40,243 bases of DNA. Origin: CAWHNT01 sp963830775 (GTDB taxonomy: Bacteria; Pseudomonadota; Alphaproteobacteria; Geminicoccales; Geminicoccaceae). Both the position numbers and the translations under genes were made by a program. The stretch covers positions 1-40,243 of the forward strand of contig CAWHNT010000025.1 in assembly GCA_963830775.1 (NCBI GenBank), written 5' to 3'. Each line of letters starts with the position of its first letter. Within the stretch, counting starts at the first letter, position 1. The notes under the pieces were generated by a model. That model was given only the letters and a program-made list of their open reading frames with translations. It was not told where the DNA came from and did no database searches. Shown here piece after piece: positions 1 to 11,464 of this stretch.

Positions 1-601
1 GAGGGGCAAGGCTTGCTGCGGGATTCGAGCGGGCACGAGCAGCAGGCGGATCAATGGCGAACGCACGCCCAGGGTCGTGGTCCGGCCCGTGCGCAGTCCA
101 GTTCCGATTGCCCTGACCGTTGCGCTGGCTCGGACGCCCGGGGCAGCAGCCGCCGGCGGCCGGGCGGCTCCTGCCCTCGATCACGCAGGCCACATGATGC
201 GCTCGGCCGCGAAGCCCGGCAGCTCGCACGGGGCCGCCGCCGGCAGCCTTCGCGATCAGGTCTCCGAAGATCGGCAATGACCACCCCGGAGGTCGCCCGC
301 TTCTCTGCCACACCCAGGGCCACGACGAAGCCGGCGCGCTCGGTGGAAGGCCGGCGGCGCAGGCGAGTGGCAAAAGCTTGCGCGAAACGTCTCGTACGAT
401 CTTCCCGGCAGAGACCTTCAGGCTTGCAAGACAGTTCCTGCCTTGCGGGCCACGGCAAGCGGCCGAGCAGCGGGATCCGGCAGTCAAGGGCCTGTGGTCG
501 GCGTAGCCGATGCTACCCACCCTTGACTGCCGAGGGCCCGCTGGCCGCGACGCGTTGGACAGGAGCAGCTGCCGGTTCGAGCGGCGATGCAGGGGCCGCG
601 C
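1..601. other. Stretch without a recognisable gene
   Basis: Open frames exist on both strands here, but their translations are Arg/Pro/Ala/Ser-rich and look like the by-product of high GC rather than proteins. I found no family motif in any frame, even allowing for frameshifts. A minus-strand reading around 300-450 has a slightly more natural composition and might be a fragment of a broken gene. The only clear structure is the long inverted repeat at 478-532. Confidence 0.4.
478..532. repeat. Perfect 13-bp inverted repeat, long hairpin
   Basis: The arms are 478-490 (CGGCAGTCAAGGG) and 520-532, exact reverse complements separated by 29 bases. The loop contains a further small stem (TCGGC-GTA-GCCGA, 498-510), so the whole could fold as a nested hairpin. 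It lies about 70 bp past the end of the small minus-strand ORF 602-758. Neither side has a clear T-tract, so it is not a classic intrinsic terminator. It could be a mobile-element end, a repeated extragenic palindrome or an RNA structure. Confidence 0.7.
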
Positions 602-758
602 CTACCACACCACCCGCCGGCGCTGCCCGCCCATCACCTCGTAGACCTCGGCCTCGATCCCGCGGGCATCCAGCTGGTCCCGATCGGTCCATCGCTTCCT
701 CGTGGCAGGAGCACCGCTCGTCGAGCCCACGCCAGCGAACGATCCAGATTGACTTCAT
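602..758 (-). CDS. Small hypothetical protein, about 52 aa, one frameshift
   Basis: The ATG at 758 is preceded by a good Shine-Dalgarno (AGGGGA, 6-7 bases upstream). The N-terminus reads MKSIWIVRWRGLDERCSCHE. Near position 690 the natural-looking sequence moves to the next frame (DQLDARGIEAEVYEVMGGQ) and ends RRRVVW at a TAG at 602. The composition across the shift (acidic, aliphatic, aromatic) is protein-like, unlike the surrounding Arg/Pro-rich frames, and the ribosome-binding site supports a real gene. I do not recognise a family. There is no signal peptide or membrane segment, and two close Cys residues (CSC) are the only notable feature. It stands alone with no evident operon partner. 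Confidence 0.5.
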
Positions 759-1105
759 CTCACGTCCCCTAACCGGGTCGGCAGGTCGGCCCGCCGGATG
801 GCTTCAACGTACCAGCGGCAATTCGGGCCGGCTGTGACCCGAGGCACCGAAGAAGCGTGTGGAATGTCACGCAAAGTCGAGCCTGCCTTCACTCAACCAA
901 GTAGTAGCATAACCCAGCATTCCTAATGAAGTATTAAGATGGCGGTGGCCGCAGGGGCACAAGTGACGGCGCCATGGATCGGCTCTGCGCGCGGACGTGG
1001 CCGAGGCGGTCGCAACGTGTGGGCATCGACCAGCATGCGGTTGTTGGACCAGCATGCGGTTGCTGGAAAAAGTGCTCTACGACCTCGACGCGAGCGAGCG
1101 GACAC
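759..1105. other. Intergenic stretch with an AT-richer patch and a tandem repeat
   Basis: No gene is recognised. The part from about 865 to 940 is distinctly AT-richer than its surroundings and may carry promoter sequence for the small minus-strand ORF at 602-758. A 19-bp tandem duplication lies at 1028-1065, just past the probable end of ubiG. Because the ubiG stop depends on a frameshift, the coding region could run somewhat into this stretch. Confidence 0.4.
1028..1065. repeat. Tandem duplication of a 19-bp unit
   Basis: Units 1028-1046 and 1047-1065 (GACCAGCATGCGGTTGYTG) are adjacent and differ at one base. The unit contains the palindrome GCATGC. It looks like a slippage duplication or the remnant of a short iterated element just 3' of ubiG. 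Confidence 0.75.
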
Positions 1106-1821
1106 TCAGCCCGGACCGCGGTCAGGAAGTAGTAACCCCCCGGATCGCGCCCGAGGCGGAACTCGCCCCGGTCGGCCCGGTAGGCCACGCCGCGAGTCGA
1201 CGGGGCGGAGGCCGACGCGGCGCAGATGGCGCGCGAGCTCGGCGAGGGAGGAAGTCGCGCCAGCGTGGGTGCCGGGGGAGCCAGCCCAAGAGGTACTCCG
1301 ACCGACGATCGCGGAGAGAAGCTGGCGAGCGTGCGGCTCAGCGTCGAGAGGACGACGAGGCCGCCGGGGCGGGTGGCCGGGCGAGGGCGGCCAGGAAGAG
1401 CGGCAGGTCGGGGACGTGCTCGACCACCTTGAGGCCAGCACGAGGTCGAAGCGCGGGCCGCGGTCGGCCAGTCCTCCAGGGTGGCGGCCTCGTAGGCGAT
1501 CTCGAGCCCGGTCTGCCTCGGCGTGGCGGCGGGCGACCTCGATGAGCTCGGGCGAGGGATCGATGCCGGTGACCGGCGCCCAGGCGGGTCAGCGGCTCGG
1601 CCATCGAGGCCGCCGCCCAGCCGACGTCGAGCGACGCGCAGGCCGGCCAGGGGGCGCGGGGCGCGTCGGGCGCGGCCGAGGCGGGCGCAGGCCTGGTCGC
1701 GGATATAGGCGACGCGGACGGGGCCCAACGGTGGAGCGGAGCCATGGGGCCGGCCGGGTCCCACCAGCGCCGGGCCAGGGCCGCGAAGCGGCTCGAGTCT
1801 CGCGGCGGCGGCCGTCTGCAA
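1106..1821 (-). CDS. ubiG: Bifunctional demethylmenaquinone/ubiquinone O-methyltransferase UbiG, frameshifted
   Basis: This SAM-dependent O-methyltransferase makes both O-methyl transfers of ubiquinone synthesis. Pieces in three minus-strand frames give one UbiG protein in order. First comes FAALARRWWDPAGPM, where the WWD is typical of UbiG, then GPVRVAYIRDQ. The SAM-binding motif I region reads LRVLDVG followed by GGGLMAEPLTRLGA in the neighbouring frame. Next are TGLEIAYEAATLEDW, KVVEHVPDLPLFLAAL, RPGGLVVLSTLSRTL and the C-terminal GVAYRADRGEFRLGRDPG...YFLTAVR. The start is probably the TTG at 1821 after GAGAGG, giving about 238 residues, near the family length. The stop is taken as 1106 but depends on the last frameshift. 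It is divergent from lysC, a common alphaproteobacterial arrangement. Confidence 0.82.
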
Positions 1822-1946
1822 TCCGCCTCTCGCGTTTCCTGCCGGACCTTGCCGTGGCGGCTCGCGGTTAAGAGGGCGCGCCAACGACGGCCCGGCCCCG
1901 GCGGCTTGGGCAAACCGGGCACGCAGCGCATGGAACGCGGATCCAC
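1822..1946. promoter_or_regulatory. Divergent promoter region between ubiG and lysC
   Basis: This 125-bp interval separates the divergent ubiG and lysC starts and must hold promoters for both. It is GC-rich and I cannot point to convincing -35/-10 boxes or an operator. Confidence 0.35.
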
Positions 1947-3168
1947 GTGACGCCTGGTCGTGCAGAAGTATGGCGGCACGTCGGTCGCCGATCTAGACCG
2001 CATCCGCCACGTGGCGGCCCGGATCAAGCGGCAGGTCGACGGCGGCGAGCGGGTGGCGGTCGTGGTCTCGGCGATGGCCGGGACGACCAACCAGCTCGTG
2101 GGCTGGGTCCACGGGCTCGATCCCGCCGGCTACGACACGGCCGAGTACGACCAGGTCGTGGCCACCGGCGAGCAGGTCACGGTCGGGCCTGCTGGCGATC
2201 GCGCTGCAGACGATGGGCGTGCCCGCGCGCTCGTTCCTCGGCTGGCAGGCGGGCGTGCGGACGGACGCGGCGCACGGAAAGGCGCGGATCCTGGAGATCG
2301 ACGCGCGCCGGTGCGGCATGCCTGGACGAGCGGGCAGGTGGCCGTGATCGCGGGCTTCCAGGGCATCGGCCCGGACGGGCGGGTGACGACGCTGGGCCGC
2401 GGCGGCTCGGACACCTCGGCCGTGGCGCTGGCGGCGGCGCTGAGGGCCGAGCGCTGCGACATCTTCACCGACGTCGACGGGGTCTACACGACCGATCCGC
2501 GGATCGTCGCCAAGGCGCGCAAGCTCGACCGCATCACCTACGAGGAGATGCTCGAGATGGCCTCCCTCGGGGCCAAGGTGCTGGAGACCCGTTCGGTGGC
2601 GCTGGCCATGCGGCACCACGTGCGCGTGCAGGTGCTCTCGAGCTTCGAGGACAGGCCCGGCACGCTGGTCGTCGACGAGGAAGAGATCGTGGAAAGCCAG
2701 ATCGTCAGCGGCATCGCCTACAGCCGCAACGAGGCCCGGATCACCATCCAGGGCTGAAGGACCGGCCCGGGCGTCGCGGCCGCGATCTTCGGCCCGCTGG
2801 CCGAGGCCAGCATCAACGTCGACATGATCGTCCAGTCGGTGAGCCGCGACGGCGACACGCCAACATGACCTTCACCGTCGGCAAGGCCGAGCTGCCGCGC
2901 GCGCTGGCCGTGCTGAGCGGGCGCGCGCCGAGATCGGCTTCGAGGGGGTCGTCGCGACGACAAGGTGGTCAAGGTCTCGGTGATCGGGGTCGGCATGCGC
3001 AGCCATGCCGGCATCGCCCACCAGATGTTCGCGACGCTGGCCGAGAAGGGCATCAACATCCAGGCGATCTCGACCTCGGAGATCAAGATCAGCGTGCTGA
3101 TCGGCGAGGATTATACCGAGCTGGCGCTGCGGGCGCTGCACGCCGCCTACGGGCTCGACCAGGGGTGA
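1947..3168 (+). CDS. lysC: Aspartate kinase, frameshifted
   Basis: It phosphorylates aspartate, the first step toward lysine, threonine, methionine and diaminopimelate. The N-terminal kinase signature VVQKYGGTSVAD and VVVSAMAGTTNQLV are present, then GRGGSDTSAVALAAAL and FTDVDGVYTTDPRIV. The two C-terminal ACT domains are covered by DRPGVAAAIFGPLAEASINVDMI (read across a shift at about 2755), NMTFTV, and KVSVIGVGMRSHAGIA through INIQAISTSEIKISVLI. The likely start is GTG 1947 (expected VTRLVVQK), with two bases missing just after it; GTG 1960 is the first in-frame start. Further shifts lie near 2190-2330, 2755, 2860 and 2930-2950. With these repaired the length is about 405 residues, normal for the family. 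The nitronate monooxygenase gene follows 4 bases after the stop. Confidence 0.93.
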
Positions 3169-3172
3169 GCGG

Positions 3173-4210
3173 GTGGCGCCGCTGCCCCGCCACGACCGGC
3201 TGGCCCGACTGTGGGCACGCGGATGCCGCTTCCTGGGCACGCGAGCTCGCGGTCATGGGCGGGGCCATGACCTGGGTGTCCGAGCGCAACCTGGTGGCCG
3301 CGATCAGCGAAGCCGGCGGCTTCGGCGTGCTCGCCTGCGGCGCGATGACGCCGGATCTGCTGGCGACGAGATCGAGGCCACCGTGCGCTACGGCCGCCGT
3401 TCGGCGTCAACCTGATCGTCATGCACCCGGCCCTGCGGGAGCTGGTCGAGGTCTGCGTCGAGCAGCAGGTCGGCCATGTCGTGCTCGCCGGCGGGCTGCC
3501 GTCGCGGGCGCTGATCCAGCGCTGAAGGGGGGCGGCGCCAAGGTGATCTGCTTCGCCCCCGCCTCGGCTTCGCCAGGAAGCTCGTGCGCGGCGGGGCGGA
3601 TGCGCTGGTGATCGAGGGCATGGAGGCCGGCGGCCATATCGGCCCGGTCTCGACCTCGGTGCTGGCGCAGGAGATCCTGCCGCACATCGAGGAGGTGCCG
3701 GTCTTCGTCGCCGGCGGCATCGGGCACGGCGAGATGGTGGCGGCCTATCTGAGCATGGGAGCGGCCGGGGTGCAGATGGGCACGGCCTTCGCCTGTGCCG
3801 AGGAATTGGTGGCCCACCCGGCCTTCAAGCAGGCTTTCGTCCGCGCCAGTGCCCGCGACGCCGTGCCTTCGGTGCAGATCGACCCCGAGTTCAAGGTCAC
3901 CCCGGTCCGGGCCCTGATCAATGCCGGCACCCGCCATTTCGCGCTGACCAGATCGAGGTGATCGGCCGCTACCGGAGTGGCGAGCTCAGCCACGACGAGG
4001 CGGCCCTTGCCATCGAGCATTACTGGGCCGGCTCCCTGCGCAGGGCGGTGATCGAGGGCGATGTCGAGCAGGGCTCGTGATGGCGGGCCAGAGCGTGGGC
4101 CTCGTCAGCCATCCGGCCGGCGGCCGACATCGTGGCCGATCTGGTGGCGCAGGCGGAGGTGGGCCTGGCGCGGCTAGAGGGCGGCCGCTCGGGCCGCCGC
4201 GGTGGAGTGA
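3173..4210 (+). CDS. Nitronate monooxygenase / 2-nitropropane dioxygenase family flavoprotein, frameshifted
   Basis: This FMN-dependent TIM-barrel family includes nitronate monooxygenases, which oxidise alkyl nitronates, and FabK-type enoyl reductases. Visible conserved pieces in order are ELAVMGGAMTWVSERNLV (N-terminal FMN-binding loop), AISEAGGFGVLACGAM, FGVNLIVMHPAL, VVLAGGLPSRALIQ, ADALVIEGMEAGGHIG (the EGxEAGGH signature), VFVAGGIGHGEMVAAYLSMGA and GVQMGTAFACAEE. All are diagnostic of the 2NPD/NMO family. The start is GTG 3173, four bases after the lysC stop; the end is taken as TGA 4210, four bases before ptsP. It has at least five frameshifts. The true substrate cannot be read from sequence, and FabK-like activity is possible. 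Confidence 0.85.
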
Positions 4211-4213
4211 GCG

Positions 4214-6547
4214 GTGCCCCCGCGGCTGGGCGACTCGGAGCCGCCACTCGAGTTGCGGCCGGTGGGCTCCGGGGTGCCCGGCGGCTGCGGGGCGCCTGAT
4301 CGATGTCGTGGCCGATCCGATCACGCCACAACAGCGGTGGACCAGATCGTCTCGATGATCGCCGCCAACCTCGTGGCCGAGGTCTGCTCGGTCTATGTCC
4401 TCCGGGTCGGCGACGAGTTCGAGCTTTTCGCCACCAAGGGCCTGGCCAAGGAGGCGGTCCACCAGACCCGGATGCGCGTGGGAGAAGGCCTCGTCGGCAC
4501 GATCGCGGCCCAGGGCAGCGTCATCGACACCGCGGATGCCCAGCGCCATCCCGACTTCGGCTTCCTCCCCGAGACCCGCGAGGAGGTCTACCGGTCCTTC
4601 CTGGGTGTCCCGTCCTGCGCTGCGGCCACGTGATCGGCGTGCTCGCGGTCCAGAACCGTGCCGCCAAGGCCTACCGCGAGGACGAGGTCGAGGCGATGCA
4701 GATCATCGCCTCGGTGCTGGCCGAGATGTTCGCGGCCGGCGAGCTGGTGGACCGCGCCCAATACGCGGGATGTCGCCAGCCCCGGCAAGGAGATGCGCCG
4801 CCTCGAGGGGCTGCGGCTGGTCGAGGGCGTGGCCACTGGCCAAGCCTGGATGCACGAGCCCCGGGTCGAGGTCACCCGCCTCCTCGCCGACGACCCGGCC
4901 TCCGAGATCTTCCCGGCTCGACCGGGCGATCATCCAGCTCCGCACCGCGCTCGACGCCATGCTCAGCCGCGCCGACCTCATGGCCGGCGAGCAGCGCGAG
5001 GTGCTCGAGGCCTATCGCATGTTCGCCCACGACATGGGCTGGCTGCGGCGCATCCGCGAGGCGATCGAGACCGGCCTCTCGGCCGAGGCCGCCGTGCGCC
5101 GGGTGCAGGAGGAGAACCGCCTCCGCATCGGCCATGCCAGCGACCCCTATCTGCGCGAGCGGCTGATCGACCTCGAGGACCTGGCCGACCGCCTGCTCCG
5201 GCATCTGGTGGGCAAGGCCGCCACCCACGACCCCAGCGCCCTGCCGCCCGAGGTCATCCTGGTCGCCCGCAACCTGAGTGCTGCCGACCTCCTGGAATAT
5301 GACCGCGCCCGCCTGCGCGGCGTCGTGCTCGAGGAGGGCTCGCGGACCGCGCACGTCACCATCGTCGCCCGTGCCTTCGACGTCCCGATGCTGGGCCGGG
5401 TCGACGGGATCATGGACTTCGTCGACGCCGGCGAGGCCAGCTGGCGCTGGACGCCGACAACGGCCACCTCTTCGTCCGCCCGGGCGACGAGGTGCAGCAG
5501 GCCTTCCAGGTGGCGCTCAAGGCCCGCTACGAGCGGCGGCGCGGCTTCGAGGCCCTGCGCGAGCTGCCGACCGTGACCCGCGGGGGAATCAAGGTCGGGC
5601 TCTCCATCAACGCCGCCTTCCTCATGGATCTGGCGGAGCTGGACGCCACCGGTGCCGACGGCTGCGGCCTCTATCGCACCGAGCTCTCCTTCATGGCCCA
5701 GCCGCGCTTTCCGATCTCGCGGCACAGACCGACTATTACGGCAAGATCCTGGACCAGGCCGGCGATCGGCCGGTGGTCTTCCGCACCCTCGACGTCGGCA
5801 GCGACAAGCACCTGCCCTACTGGCGGATGCCGGCCGAGGAGAACCCGGCCATGGGCTGGCGGGCGATCCGGATGATGCTGGACCGCCCGGCCATCTTGCG
5901 CGTGCAGCTTCGGGCCCTGCTCGCGGCCGCGGGCGGCCGCAACCTGAGCCTGATGTTCCCGATGGTGGCCGAGGTCGCCGAGCTCGGTGGCTGCACGCCG
6001 GCTGCTCGACCTCGAGATCCGAGCGCGCCCGGCGCGCCGGCAGGCCGCTCCCCGGCCGGGCTCGAGGTCGGCGTCATGCTCGAGGTCCCGGCTCTGTTCT
6101 GGCAGCTCCCGGCCCTCCTGCCGCGGGTCGACTTCGTCTCCATCGGCAGCAACGACCTGCTCCAGTTCCTGTTCGCCTGCGATCGTGGCAACCCGGCCCT
6201 GGTCGACCGCTACGACGCCCTCTCGCCGCCGGCCCTGTCCCTCCTGCGCGACCTCGTCGAGCGGGCGCCCGTGCCGCCGGTGTGCGCCTCAGCCTCTGCG
6301 GCGAGATGGCGAGCCGGCCGCTGGAGGCCATGGCGCTCGGTCGGGCCTGGGCGTGCTGAATCTCTCGGTCTCGCCCAGCGAGGTCGGGCCGGTGAAGGCC
6401 ATGATCCGCAGCCTGGAGGCGACGCCTCTCAACCGTTACGTGGGCTCGCTCCTCGATCTCCCCGACCACAGCCTCCGCGGCCGGCTCCAGGCCTATGCCA
6501 GGGACCATGGCGTGGTGTTGCCGATGAGCGTCTATCAGCCATTATAG
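4214..6547 (+). CDS. ptsP: Phosphoenolpyruvate-protein phosphotransferase PtsP (enzyme I of the nitrogen PTS), frameshifted
   Basis: PtsP starts the nitrogen-related phosphotransfer chain (PtsP-NPr-EIIANtr) using PEP. The N-terminal GAF domain is seen in DQIVSMIAANLVAEVCSVYV, VGEGLVGTIAAQGSVIDTAD and GVLAVQNRAAKAYRED. The swivelling phosphohistidine domain has the active His in SRTAHVTIVARAFDVPML (codon about 5352). The PEP-binding barrel shows GLYRTELSFMAQPRFP, RTLDVGSDKHLPYWRMP, SIGSNDLLQFLFACDR and the catalytic Cys in SLCGEMASRPLEAMALG. It ends LPMSVYQPL. GTG 4214 follows GGAG at six bases. Length is about 775 residues, as expected for the GAF-containing form. At least seven frameshifts are present. 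Adjacency to lysC is usual in Alphaproteobacteria. Confidence 0.93.
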
Positions 6548-6673
6548 GCGAAGCCTTTTGGGCACTTTCCAGGGAAACGGGTTTGGAGGATTTTCGGAGC
6601 GGTCACTTGCTATCTAAGGACGGCTCTTCTCTCTGCCCGTCACCTGCGGTGGGCGGTGCCACGGAACCCCCGA

Positions 6674-7768
6674 TGCTGAAGACACGCCCTAAGCTACCGG
6701 TCGAGGCTCAGGATCGTAGCTTGGAAGTTGCGCGCGACATTGGTCGCCGTCTGCGCGAGGCGCGTACCTCCAGAAGCGAGACCCTCAATTCGGTTGCCGA
6801 CCAGCTTCAGGATCCGCCCGGCCTATATCGAGGCGCTGGAGGCGGGCGAGCTTGGCCGCATTCCGGGCCGGACCTACGTGGTCGGCTTCCCTGCGCAGCT
6901 ACGGCGCCCATCTGGGGCTCGACGGCGAGGAGCTGGTCGCCGCCCTCAAGTCCTCGACCGCTCGCGTCGCCGCCCCGCCCGAGCTGGTCTACCGCGAGCC
7001 GATCGCCGAATCGCGCCGCGGCACGGCGGTGATGCTGACCGCCTCGGCCCTCCTGGCGGTCGCGGTCTATAGCGACTACTACATGATTTACCATGTGGAT
7101 CGCGGCGGGAAGGAGCCGGTGGCCGAGGCGCCGGGCGAGATGGCCCGCCTCGCGACCGACACGCTGCGCCGTGCCGATGAGAACCGGATCGCAGCCGCCG
7201 CCCGGCCGCCCGCGGCACCGGCCGGCGCGATGCGGGTGGCATCCGGCGACGGACGGGCGGGAGGCGGATCGCCGGCCCGCTTCAGTGCCGACGACCGGCG
7301 CCCTCCAGGCCCTGGTGGCCGAGGACGAGGACCCGTCATCGGCCCGCGCTGCCAGCGTCATCGGCAGCGAGGCCCGCACCTCCACGCCGACCTCGGCCAG
7401 CGCTGCACCCGCCTCCACCACGGAGCTGCTGGCGGCCCTGGAGAGCGATCGTGTCAACGCAGGCCGCCCTGGCCCTCCCGCGACCTCGATGCCGAGGGCC
7501 GCCTGACGCTGGTCGCCCGCGAGACCACCTGGGTCCAGGTCCGCAGCGCCGGGCCCGCGACTATGTCCGCACCCGCACCATGCAGCGCGGCGACCGCTTC
7601 GCCCTGCCCAACCGGGCCGATCTCGCCTTGTGGACCGGCAATGCCGGTGGCCTGGAGCTCGTCGTCGACGGGCAGAGCCGCGGCCAGCTCGGCCTCAGCG
7701 GCGAGGTCGTCCGCAACCGCTCGCTAGCACCAGACCAACTCGGCAGCGGGCCACTTCGCGGCGGTTGA
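6674..7768 (+). CDS. rodZ: RodZ-like helix-turn-helix membrane protein with C-terminal DUF4115 domain, frameshifted
   Basis: The layout is that of RodZ, the cytoskeletal adaptor linking MreB to the membrane. A cytoplasmic helix-turn-helix (HTH_25) reads DIGRRLREARTSRSETLNSV, then YIEALEAGELGRIPGRTYVVGF, then LRSYGAHLGLDGEELVAAL. One membrane helix follows (AVMLTASALLAVAVYSDYYM, about 7027-7085), then a low-complexity Ala/Pro/Arg linker. The C-terminal beta domain reads RLTLVARETTWVQVRS, RTRTMQRGDRFALPNRADL and LWTGNAGGLELVVDGQ. ATG 6674 opens the frame. There are shifts near 6810, 6890, 7290, 7490 and 7550. The position directly upstream of ispG is conserved in many Alphaproteobacteria. A role as a dedicated regulator rather than shape factor cannot be excluded. 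Confidence 0.82.
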
Positions 7769-7924
7769 TCGAGGGGGCCGCCCGGCGCTCTCGCCGCTCA
7801 TGCTGCGGGTCGGCCGCGGGGGGGGGAGACGGCGCGAAGGCGTCGGGCGACCAGGCCGCTTGAGGCCGGTGCTCCGGAAGGGCATATCGGAGCAGCGTAG
7901 CTTCCTCCTCCCTCCGGTAGGCCC

Positions 7925-9158
<1,234 letters not shown>

Positions 9159-9166
<8 letters not shown>

Positions 9167-10389
9167 GCTTCGGCCGCCGCGGGGCACGCACGACCTCCTG
9201 GGCGAGGATCTGCGCCGGCACCGCAAGGTGGCCGAGACCGGCCGCGAGCTTGCCCGCCGCTACGGCTATGGCGAGATCGCCACGCCCATGTTCGAGCACC
9301 TGGAAGTCTTCGCCCGCACGCTGGGCGACACCTCCGATGTCGTCACCAAGGAGATGTACGTCTTCGAGGACCGCGGCGGCGACAGCTGTGCCTGCGGCCC
9401 GAGAACACGGCGGCCGTCGCCCGGGCGGTGATCAGCGGCGGGATGATGCAGGAGCTGCCGCTCAAGTTCTTCTACTATGGGCGATGTTCCGCTACGAGCG
9501 GCCGCAGAAAGGTCGCCTGCGTCAGTTCCACCAGATCGGGGTCGAGCTCCTGGGTGCCTCCGAGCCCATGGGCGATGTCGAGGTCATGGCGCTGGGCCAG
9601 CACGTCCTGGACGAGATCGGCATGGCCGAGCACGTCACCCTCGAGCTGAACACGCTGGGCGACAAGGAGGGCCGGCCGGCCTATCGCGGCGCCCTCGTCG
9701 CCTACCTCGAGGGCCACAAGGATAGCCTCTCCGCCGACAGCCTCACCGGCTGGAGCGCAATCCCTTGCGCATCCTGGACAGCAAGGACCCGGGCGACCGG
9801 GCCGTGCTCGCCGATGCGCCGCCGCTCGACGAGCGCCTGAACGAGGCCAGCCGCGCCTTCTTTGCGCGGTCCAAGAGGGCTCGAGCACCTCGGCGTCGAG
9901 CTACAGGGCAACCCCCGGCTGGTCCGTGGTCTCGACACTACACCCACACCGCGTTCGAGTTCGTCACCGCCGCGCTTGGCTCGCAAGGGGCGGTGATCGC
10001 CGGCGGCCGTTATGACGGCCTGATGCGCGACATGGGCGGCCCCGACGTACCGGGCGTCGGCTGGGCCGCCGGCGTCGAGCGTCTGGCGATGCTGCTGCCG
10101 GAGGCGCCGGCCGCCGAGAGGCCGATCGCGATCGTGCCGATCGGCGGTGCTGCCGAGCCGCGCGCCTGGGAGCTGGCGCAAGGTCTGCGCCGCGCCGGGC
10201 ACGTGGTTGAGCTCTCCTACAAGGGCAAGCCAGGCCAGCGGATGAAGCGGGCCGACCGGCGGGTGCGCGCTTCGCCGTCTCCATGGGGGACGACGAGATC
10301 GCCCGCGATATCGTCCGCTGCGCGATCTCGACAGCGGGCGGACGAGGAGGTCGCCACGCGCCCGCCTCCTCGAGCGCCTAGGCGCCTGA
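9159..10389 (+). CDS. hisS: Histidyl-tRNA synthetase, frameshifted
   Basis: This class II aminoacyl-tRNA synthetase charges tRNA-His. LRPPRGTHDLLGED is the N-terminal signature. Motif 2 is seen in FRYERPQKGRLRQFHQIGVE. The histidine-specific region is LVRGLDYYTHTAFEFVT, where the TAC TAC pair has lost one base at about 9937. Motif 3 is in IAGGRYDGLMRDMGG and GVGWAAGVERLAML. The anticodon-binding domain follows (PIAIVPIGGAAEPRAWELAQ, KGKPGQRMKRAD, ending LLERLGA). The TTG at 9159, preceded by GGGGAG at eight bases and overlapping the ispG stop, is the best start; ATG 9123 in the same frame is the alternative. Length is about 410 residues. At least six frameshifts are present. prfA starts six bases downstream. 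Confidence 0.95.
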
Positions 10390-10394
10390 TCCCC

Positions 10395-11458
10395 GTGACC
10401 TCGACCTTCGATCAGCGGCTCGAGCAGATCCTGGCCCGGCGCGACGAGCTCCAGGCCCTGCTCGCGTCCGTCTCGCGCCGGCGAGTACGTCCCGCTCGCG
10501 CGCGAGTACTCGAGCCTCGAGCCCGTGGTCGCCGGGATCGAGCGCTACAGCGACGCCCGCCGAGAGGCCCGCGATCTCGGCGCCATGCTCGCCGACCCGG
10601 AAATGCGGGCGCTGGCCGAGGATGAGCTGCGCGCGGTCGAGGCGCGGCTGCCAGCGCTGGAGCGTGGGCTGCGGCTCCTCCTCCTGCCCAAGGACATCGC
10701 CGACGAGAAGAATGCGATCGTCGAGATCCGGGCCGGCACCGGGGGCGACGAGGCGGCCCTCTTCGCCGCCGACCTGCTGCAGATGTACGAGCGCTACGCC
10801 TATCTGCGTGGCTGGAGGGTCGAGGTGATGTCGCTGAGCGAGAGCGATCTCGGCGGGGTCAAGGAGGCCGTGCTCGACGATCGGCGGCCAGGGCGTGTTC
10901 GCGCGCCTCAAGTTCGAGGCCGGCGTGCACCGCGTCCAGCGCGTGCCGGCGACCGAGACCCAGGGCCGCATCCACACCTCGGCCGCCACCGTCGCGGTGC
11001 TGCCCGAGGCCGACGAGATCGACATCGTCATCGACGACAAGGACCTCCGCATCGACGTCTTCCGCGCCTCGGGTGCGGGCGGCCAGCACGTGAACAGGAC
11101 CGAGAGTGCCGTCCGCATCACCCACCTCCCGACCGGCCTCGCGGTCGCGATCCAGGAGGAGAAGTCGCAGCACAAGAACCGCGCCCGGGCGATGAAGCTG
11201 CTCCGCGCCCGGCTCTACGAGCGCGAGCGCGAGGCCCAGGCCTGGGCCCGGGCCCAGGACCGCCGCGGGCAGGTGGGCTCCGGCGACCGCTCCGAGCGCA
11301 TCCGCACCTACAACTTCCCGCAGAACCGGGTCACCGACCACCGCATCAACCTCACCCTCTACAAGCTCGACCATGTCATCACCGGCGACGCACTGGACGA
11401 GGTCGTCGACGCCCTGATCGCCGAGGATCAGGCGGCCCGCCTGGCGGAAGCCGGCTAG
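10395..11458 (+). CDS. prfA: Peptide chain release factor 1, frameshifted
   Basis: RF1 ends translation at UAA and UAG. The class-defining GGQ motif is in RASGAGGQHVNRTESAVR, and the stop-codon recognition tripeptide region is VHRVQRVPATETQGRIHTS (PAT, as in RF1 and not the SPF of RF2). IVEIRAGTGGDEAALFA, KSQHKNRARAMKLLRAR and SERIRTYNFPQNRVTDHRIN are further hallmarks. GTG 10395 opens with TSTFDQRLEQILARRDELQ. Two shifts, near 10475 and 10885, break the frame. The repaired length is about 355 residues. prmC, encoding its methyltransferase, begins 6 bases after the stop, so the pair is probably co-transcribed. Confidence 0.96.
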
Positions 11459-11464
11459 GGCCGG

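Noticed and set aside
13..837. 274-residue plus-strand open frame at the window start
   Set aside because: Composition is Arg/Pro/Ser-rich with no family motif; typical of a chance frame in very GC-rich DNA.
1947..3611. 554-residue plus-strand frame starting at GTG 1947
   Set aside because: After the first codons it is out of frame with aspartate kinase and is Arg/Gly-rich; only its GTG is likely to be used.
7818..7826. Nine-G run upstream of ispG as a phase-variation tract
   Set aside because: It lies outside any coding frame or recognisable promoter core, and runs of G are expected at this GC content.
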